Assembly (NCBI GenBank): GCA_025201365.1
Contig: JAIXMF010000011.1
Location: forward strand, 248,001 to 312,000
Length of the DNA: 64,000 nt
Origin: Syncephalis plumigaleata
Lineage: Eukaryota > Zoopagomycota > Zoopagomycetes > Zoopagales > Piptocephalidaceae
Direction: 5' to 3'
Shown here: positions 63,513-64,000 of the stretch, piece after piece
Layout of the letters: each line of letters opens with the position of its first letter
Numbering within the stretch: position 1 is the stretch's first letter
Notes under the pieces: generated by a model
The model's input: only the letters and a program-made list of their open reading frames with translations
Database searches by the model: none
Told to the model about the DNA's origin: nothing
Program-made: the position numbers and the translations under genes

Positions 63513-63879
63513 AGCGTATAAGTAAAAGAAGAATAAATTAGCGAATACTATCAGTGCTTACGTATTTATTCTATGTCTCCACGTGATTTGTGACCATTGA
63601 AATGGCGTGAATGGCGTTGGCCTAAACGGAGTTCAAGACAAAGAAAAGCTTGACAAAGAAAAGTTTGACAACGCTTCTATCTTGCATACTGACATGCAGG
63701 TATCCTATGTATGTATGTATGTATGTATTTATCATTGTAACAGTAATTGTATGGAGATATTGATTTATTAGATCAAATAGAAATCACCATAGTGTGGTTA
63801 AAAAGTCATAAGCATAATAGGAGTGGAAACGGATAAAATGAATAAAACCATATAGAAACGGATTAATAAGACTAAATGA
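63513..63879. other. Intergenic, no gene seen
   Basis: RBR promoter side and 3' flank of the next gene. Contains a (GTAT)n run at 63708-63728. Confidence 0.5.
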
Positions 63880-64000
63880 TCAGTGATAACGGATAAATAC
63901 GCATACGTTTGATACGTTGTCGTCAATTTGATTAGCATCCAACGCCTTCAATGCAACCTCGTTAAGGCGCGAGCTAGCAGTGGCTGCATCGACACCAGAG
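63880..64000 (-). CDS. C-terminal end of an unidentified protein
   Basis: Open from the right edge to a TGA at 63882-63880: 'GVDAATASSRLNEVALKALD', 'ANQIDDNVSNVCVFIRYH'. The ending resembles PP2C phosphatases (an Ala/Leu helix, then D-N-[IV]-[ST]-x-[VC]-V strand), but the piece is too short to call. Confidence 0.4.
   Translation of the reverse strand, partial: SGVDAATASSRLNEVALKALDANQIDDNVSNVCVFIRYH

Overview
The window reads as nuclear DNA of a fungus, most likely outside Dikarya. The fungal markers are a Skt5/Chs4-type Sel1-repeat chitin-synthase regulator ending in a CAAX box, a fungal-style Get5, and a monocarboxylate-permease-like MFS carrier. The non-Dikarya lean rests on a Sestrin gene (absent from budding yeast, best known in animals), a MAGOH gene, and dense short introns (about 45-100 bp, GTAAGT donors, TAG acceptors). 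I cannot name the species. An early-diverging lineage (Zoopagomycota- or Mucoromycota-like) is an inference.

Layout. 1-1.2 kb: 3' part of a Cdc20/Cdh1-type WD40 gene (-). 1.2-4.3 kb: gene-poor, with a small RING-like remnant. 4.3-5.0 kb: ribosomal protein eS30 (+). 5.6-7.4 kb: MFS monocarboxylate transporter (-). 9.6-12.1 kb: methylenetetrahydrofolate reductase (+). 12.4-15.1 kb: PRMT3 (-), divergent from tRNA-splicing endonuclease subunit Sen54 (15.2-16.5 kb, +). 16.6-17.9 kb: TRAPPC13 (-), divergent from a nuclear protein with PIP-like motifs (18.0-21.2 kb, +). 21.4-26 kb: three minus-strand genes, V-ATPase subunit E, Mago nashi and the mitochondrial branched-chain dehydrogenase E2. 26.6-28.2 kb: heat-shock factor (-). 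29.1-30.1 kb: Get5 (-), divergent from mitochondrial bL27 (30.3-31.0 kb, +). 31.2-36.8 kb: Iml1/DEPDC5 (-), divergent from a PAP2 lipid phosphatase (37.3-38.5 kb, +). 40.0-43.1 kb: Sestrin (+). 44.0-46.3 kb: Skt5-like protein (-). 49.0-50.9 kb: 5-aminolevulinate synthase (+). 51.2-57.1 kb: DHX29-like helicase (+), convergent with a NUDT5-like Nudix hydrolase (57.3-58.3 kb, -). 59.7-61.1 kb: protein kinase with a signal peptide (+). 61.2-63.5 kb: RBR ubiquitin ligase with unusual repeated zinc modules (-). 63.9-64 kb: 3' end of another minus-strand gene.

Functionally this is mainly housekeeping: translation, RNA processing, one-carbon and heme metabolism, and trafficking. A TORC1-related group stands out: Iml1/DEPDC5 (GATOR1) and Sestrin (a GATOR2-binding leucine sensor in animals) lie 3.2 kb apart, and a V-ATPase subunit is also present. 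The most novel-looking products are the Sestrin, the secreted kinase and the RBR protein with three tandem C2H2/CCHC modules.

Caution for users. At least eighteen conserved exons across ten genes lose frame by exactly one missing base, usually in a short homopolymer. I read these as assembly consensus errors rather than gene decay, because homology resumes at once in the next frame. Coding spans are therefore given as whole-gene ranges.
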